The notes beneath the pieces are model-generated. The model did not search any database. It had not been told where the DNA came from and worked only from the letters and a program-made list of their open reading frames with translations. Of a stretch of DNA of 7,448 nucleotides, positions 4,712 through 7,448 are shown piece after piece. The stretch lies in the NCBI GenBank assembly GCA_037445185.1, contig JBBIKZ010000115.1, positions 1 to 7,448 on the forward strand, read 5' to 3'. Each line of letters starts with the position of its first letter. Within the stretch, counting starts at the first letter, position 1. Made by a program: the position numbers and the translations under genes. This stretch comes from JANWZL01 sp037445185 (GTDB taxonomy: Bacteria > Pseudomonadota > Gammaproteobacteria > Burkholderiales > Thiobacillaceae).

Positions 4712-6775
4712 ATGCTGACCCGTCTCTTCCCCTTCCTGCGCTGGTTCCCCCCCTCGGCGGAAGACCTGCGCGGCGACCTGATCGCCGGCGTCACGGTGAC
4801 CCTGATCCTGATCCCGCAGTCCATGGCCTACGCCACCCTGGCCGGGCTGCCCGTCGTCTACGGTCTCTATGCCGCCTTCCTGCCGGTGATGATCGCCTCC
4901 ATGTGGGGGGCCTCGCGTTTCCTGCACACCGGTCCGGTGGCCCTGCTCTCGCTCATGTCGGCGGCGGCCATCGAACCCCTGGCCAGCCGGGGCAGCGACG
5001 AGTTCATCCAGCTGTCCATGACCCTGGCGCTGATGGTGGGGGTCATGCGGTTCGCGCTCGGCGCCCTGCGCATGGGGGTGCTGATCAACCTGGCCTCGCA
5101 CCCAGTGATCAACGGCTTTACCAACGCCGCGGCGCTGATCATCGGGCTGTCCCTGCTCAACACCTTCATCAATGTGCCCATGCCCCGCTCGGACCTATTC
5201 CTGCGCGACCTGTGGCACGTGCTGTTGCAGCTGCCGCTCGCGCACTGGCCCACCGTGGCCTTCGGCGTCGGCACGCTGATCCTGTTGTCGTTGCTGAAGA
5301 AGCTCAGCCCCAAGTTGCCCGGCGTGCTCGTGGTGGTCATCCTGGGCACGGTACTGAGCGCCACCCTCGGCTTCGAAAAAAAGGTCTCGGTCGCGCCAGA
5401 GCATATCGACGACCCAGCCGCCCGCGCGGCCTTCGCCCGCTTTGCCGAACTGGAGCGGGCGCTCGCCGCCAACAAGAAGGCCCAGGGTGAGGTCAGACAG
5501 CAGATCTCGACGCTCGCACGCACCGAGGCCCACGACTACGCCCTGGAAGCGGAGCTGCTGCGCCTGGAGGGCGAGGAGGGCAGCCTCAAGAAGCAGCTCT
5601 ACGGCGAGCGGGTGGCCGTGCATCGCCATGCCCTCGAGCCCGTTGTCGCCGGCGATGGGTCCACACGTTGGCGGGGGCTCGGCGAGGCGGGCCCGTTCGC
5701 ATCCGTGTGGCGGTTCGCCGGGGTGAAAGACGGCAAGATCGTGCTCTCGAGCGGCGGTCAGGTCGTCGGCAACATCCCGGCCGGCCTGCCGGCCTTCGCG
5801 CTCCCCCCGCTGGACCTCGGCGTCATGACGGGACTCTTGGGCACGGCCCTGATCATGGCCCTGATCGGCTTCATGGAGGCAACCTCGATCTCGCGCGCGC
5901 TCGCCGCCCAGAACCGGGAGAAGCTCGACCCCAACCAGGAACTGATCGGCCAGGGCCTGGCCAATATCGTCGGCAGCTTCTTTCAGTCCTACACCGTCTC
6001 CGGTTCTTTCTCCCGCTCGGCGGTGGCGGCGAAGTCGGGTGCGCGCACCGGCTTTTACGCCATCATCAGCGCCCTGGGCGTGGTGCTGGTGATGCTCTTC
6101 TTCACCCCTTACCTCTACCACCTGCCCCAGTCCGTGCTGGCGGCCATCGTCATGAGCGCCGTCTTCGGCCTCATCGACTTCAAGACCATGCGCCATGCCT
6201 GGAACGTGCGCCGCAGCGACGGCGTGGTGGGTGCGATCACCTTCGCCGCCACGCTGCTGATGGCGCCCCAGCTCGCCAACGGCGTGATGGTGGGGGTCAT
6301 ACTGACCATCCTCATGTTCCTGCACGGCGTCATGCAGCCGCGCAGCGAGGTCCTCGGGCGCACCAAGGACGGCACACTGGCCGGGGCGGCCAGCCACGAT
6401 CTGCCCCCGATCAGCGAACACTACGTCGTGCTGCGCTTCGATGCCTCCCTCGTCTTCATCAACTCGGCCTTCTTCGAGGAGGCGGTGATGAAGGCCCTGA
6501 GCGATTTTCCCAAGGCCAAGGCCGTGCTGGTGATAGGCAACGGCATCAACCGCATCGATGCCACCGGCGAGGAGAAGCTGCGCTCGCTGGCGGCGGACCT
6601 CAAGGCCGCCGGCATCACGCTGATGCTCTCGGGGCTGAAGAAACAGGTCCGCGAGGCCCTCGACCGCGCCGGCCTGGGCGCCGTGCTCGGGCGAGAAAAC
6701 CTCTTCCCCAGCAAGGACATCGCGCTCAAGGTGCTGGCGGAACGCTACGACGCACAGCCCAGCGGCCAGAGTTGA
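4712..6775 (+). CDS. SulP-family inorganic anion transporter with STAS domain and large internal insertion; probable bicarbonate uptake
   Basis: An inner-membrane secondary transporter of 687 residues. The N-terminus DLRGDLIAGVTVTLILIPQSMAYA (18-41) is the SulP signature, followed by several hydrophobic helices to about 220. The second half resumes at VVGNIPAGLPAFALP (351-365) and contains the conserved DPNQELIGQGLAN (406-418) and SGSFSRSAV (430-438). The cytoplasmic STAS domain covers about 565-680 and contains RIDATGEEKL (614-623), with T618 at the position phosphorylated in SpoIIAA-like proteins. Most bacterial SulP proteins have about 550-600 residues; the excess is one insertion at about 222-348. 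The ATG at 4712 gives the usual family N-terminus, but no Shine-Dalgarno is present; the leader is T-rich and follows a terminator directly. SulP proteins carry sulfate, bicarbonate (BicA) or dicarboxylates. The carboxysome gene next door favours bicarbonate, probably coupled to Na+, but substrate is inferred. Confidence 0.93.
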   Translation: MLTRLFPFLRWFPPSAEDLRGDLIAGVTVTLILIPQSMAYATLAGLPVVYGLYAAFLPVMIASMWGASRFLHTGPVALLSLMSAAAIEPLASRGSDEFIQLSMTLALMVGVMRFALGALRMGVLINLASHPVINGFTNAAALIIGLSLLNTFINVPMPRSDLFLRDLWHVLLQLPLAHWPTVAFGVGTLILLSLLKKLSPKLPGVLVVVILGTVLSATLGFEKKVSVAPEHIDDPAARAAFARFAELERALAANKKAQGEVRQQISTLARTEAHDYALEAELLRLEGEEGSLKKQLYGERVAVHRHALEPVVAGDGSTRWRGLGEAGPFASVWRFAGVKDGKIVLSSGGQVVGNIPAGLPAFALPPLDLGVMTGLLGTALIMALIGFMEATSISRALAAQNREKLDPNQELIGQGLANIVGSFFQSYTVSGSFSRSAVAAKSGARTGFYAIISALGVVLVMLFFTPYLYHLPQSVLAAIVMSAVFGLIDFKTMRHAWNVRRSDGVVGAITFAATLLMAPQLANGVMVGVILTILMFLHGVMQPRSEVLGRTKDGTLAGAASHDLPPISEHYVVLRFDASLVFINSAFFEEAVMKALSDFPKAKAVLVIGNGINRIDATGEEKLRSLAADLKAAGITLMLSGLKKQVREALDRAGLGAVLGRENLFPSKDIALKVLAERYDAQPSGQS
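5375..5755 (+). other. Extra domain inside SulP (about residues 222-348)
   Basis: Between the membrane segment ending LGTVLSATLG and the conserved strand VVGNIPAGLP the sequence holds about 125 residues that typical SulP proteins lack or replace with about ten. The first part (about 235-300) is rich in Ala, Glu, Leu, Lys and Arg with heptad-like spacing, suggesting two helices that form a coiled-coil hairpin around the turn near 270-276. The second part (about 300-348) contains WRGLGEAGPFASVWRFAGV and looks like a small beta structure. Codon use and GC content match the rest of the gene, and the frame is open throughout, so this is not a sequencing join. Boundaries are approximate. Confidence 0.7.
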
Positions 6776-6805
6776 GCGCGCGGTCGCGGCGCCGGGCGCG
6801 CCTCA
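6773..6805. terminator. GC-rich hairpin between convergent genes, possible bidirectional terminator
   Basis: TGAGCGCGC (6773-6781) pairs with GCGCGCCTCA (6796-6805) over nine base pairs with one bulged C at 6801. The stem includes both stop codons of the converging SulP and csoS1D-like genes. There is no T-tract on either strand, so termination efficiency is uncertain. Confidence 0.35.
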
Positions 6806-7432
6806 GTGGTGCCGGGCGGTGCGATTGAGCTGCTCGATGGCGCGCACCGCGGCCCGCTGCGCCTCCTCGGCCTCGGCCTCGTTGCCCATCATGGTGAGCC
6901 GCCCGAAATTGCCGAACGGTTTGACGTCCACCAGGGTGATGTGCGCGGCCTTTTCCGCCTCGTTGGCGGCATAGACCGCATAGCCCGCCGGCTCGACCTC
7001 CAGGATGAACATGCTCTTGCCCGGCAGGATCATGGAGCCCTTTCTGAGCTGGCGGTTGATGAGCGTGGTGTGATCCGGGGTGATGCCGCGGATGATCTCG
7101 TTCCAGGCGATGCGGCAGGCATGCCGGGTGTCCACGGTGGTATTGAGCTGGCGCAGGATGGTGTCACCCGCCTCCAGCACCTCGCTCTGGTTGCGGTAGT
7201 GGATCTCCATGGAGCCGAAGGAACGCTCCACCACCTGCTCGCCCAGGTGGACATTGGTCTCCTTGAGCGCGATGTCGCTCAGGCGATGCACCGCCATGCC
7301 CGGCGCCACCTCGATCCACAGGCAGGCGTCGCCCGGCACCGGCAGGAAGCCCTGCGAGGACGTCGCCAGATAGGACGCGAGCTGCGGTTGTAGCGCGTCC
7401 ATGAAGACGAAGGTGCGCAGGGTGACCTTCAT
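6803..7432 (-). CDS. csoS1D: Tandem BMC-domain carboxysome shell protein, CsoS1D type
   Basis: This 209-residue protein forms pseudohexameric trimers in the alpha-carboxysome shell, with a large gated pore. Two permuted BMC domains are visible, about 5-97 and 105-202. Each has the order beta region, PG or EP turn, helix, then the KxxNVxL/EKAAHITL and FG segments. The first holds FLPVPGDACLWIEVAPGMAVHR and ERSFGS. The second holds ITPDHTTLINRQLRKGSM, EVEPAGYAVYAANEAEKAAHITLVDVKPFG and FGRLTMMG. E69-R70 sit where the pore-gating Glu-Arg pair lies in Prochlorococcus CsoS1D, allowing for its N-terminal extension. The length is close to the proteobacterial version, which lacks that extension. The start at 7432 gives the expected N-terminus (LRTFVFMDALQPQLASYL); no Shine-Dalgarno is visible in the 16 nt that follow to the window edge. 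An in-frame TGA just upstream could be the end of a preceding gene. It converges on SulP. Confidence 0.92.
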   Translation of the reverse strand: MKVTLRTFVFMDALQPQLASYLATSSQGFLPVPGDACLWIEVAPGMAVHRLSDIALKETNVHLGEQVVERSFGSMEIHYRNQSEVLEAGDTILRQLNTTVDTRHACRIAWNEIIRGITPDHTTLINRQLRKGSMILPGKSMFILEVEPAGYAVYAANEAEKAAHITLVDVKPFGNFGRLTMMGNEAEAEEAQRAAVRAIEQLNRTARHH

Positions 7433-7448
7433 GGATTCAGCGGGTCAA

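Noticed and set aside
1..7448. CRISPR arrays, insertion sequences, tRNA or rRNA genes, phage genes
   Set aside because: No regular repeat-spacer pattern, transposase, terminal inverted repeats or RNA-gene signatures were seen by reading. Composition is even, apart from the AT-richer control region near 3892-4020.

Overview
The window is GC-rich DNA from a proteobacterium. The last gene encodes a tandem-domain carboxysome shell protein of the CsoS1D type, so the organism is most likely a chemolithoautotroph that fixes CO2 in alpha-carboxysomes; a gammaproteobacterial sulfur oxidiser would fit. The species cannot be named from this sequence alone. All five larger genes are assigned to families from their sequence motifs. 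One gene (4059-4622) is recognised only at the level of fold.

Layout. Three genes on the minus strand form a tight operon read from 3870 down to 30: a membrane sensor histidine kinase, an NtrC-type sigma-54 activator, and a two-domain Sua5-type threonylcarbamoyl-AMP synthase. Both junctions are 4-nt start/stop overlaps. A 188-bp divergent intergenic region (3871-4058) separates them from a plus-strand pair: a small protein with a universal-stress-protein-like fold (4059-4622) and a SulP anion transporter with a C-terminal STAS domain (4712-6775). An intrinsic terminator lies between these two genes, ending 12 nt before the SulP start codon. Converging on SulP from the right is the csoS1D-like gene (7432 down to 6803), probably the distal end of a carboxysome cluster outside the window.

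The main find is the divergent region. It holds a near-consensus sigma-54 promoter (GG at 4004-4005, exactly 10 nt, GC at 4016-4017) pointing at the small gene and SulP. A 14-bp perfect palindrome lies about 115 bp upstream of the expected transcription start. A good IHF-like site sits between them. The regulator encoded next door has an intact GAFTGA loop, which contacts sigma-54. Taken together this looks like a complete local circuit: sensor kinase, activator, enhancer, DNA bend, sigma-54 promoter, then small USP-like protein and transporter. Because of the carboxysome neighbour, the inferred role is controlled uptake of inorganic carbon (bicarbonate); sulfate is the main alternative substrate. 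The signal sensed is not visible in the sequence.

Second, the transporter carries an extra segment of roughly 125 residues, partly coiled-coil in character, between its membrane helices. Third, the terminator and missing Shine-Dalgarno sequence ahead of SulP suggest that its expression is set separately from that of the small gene. No tRNA, rRNA, CRISPR array or mobile element was seen.
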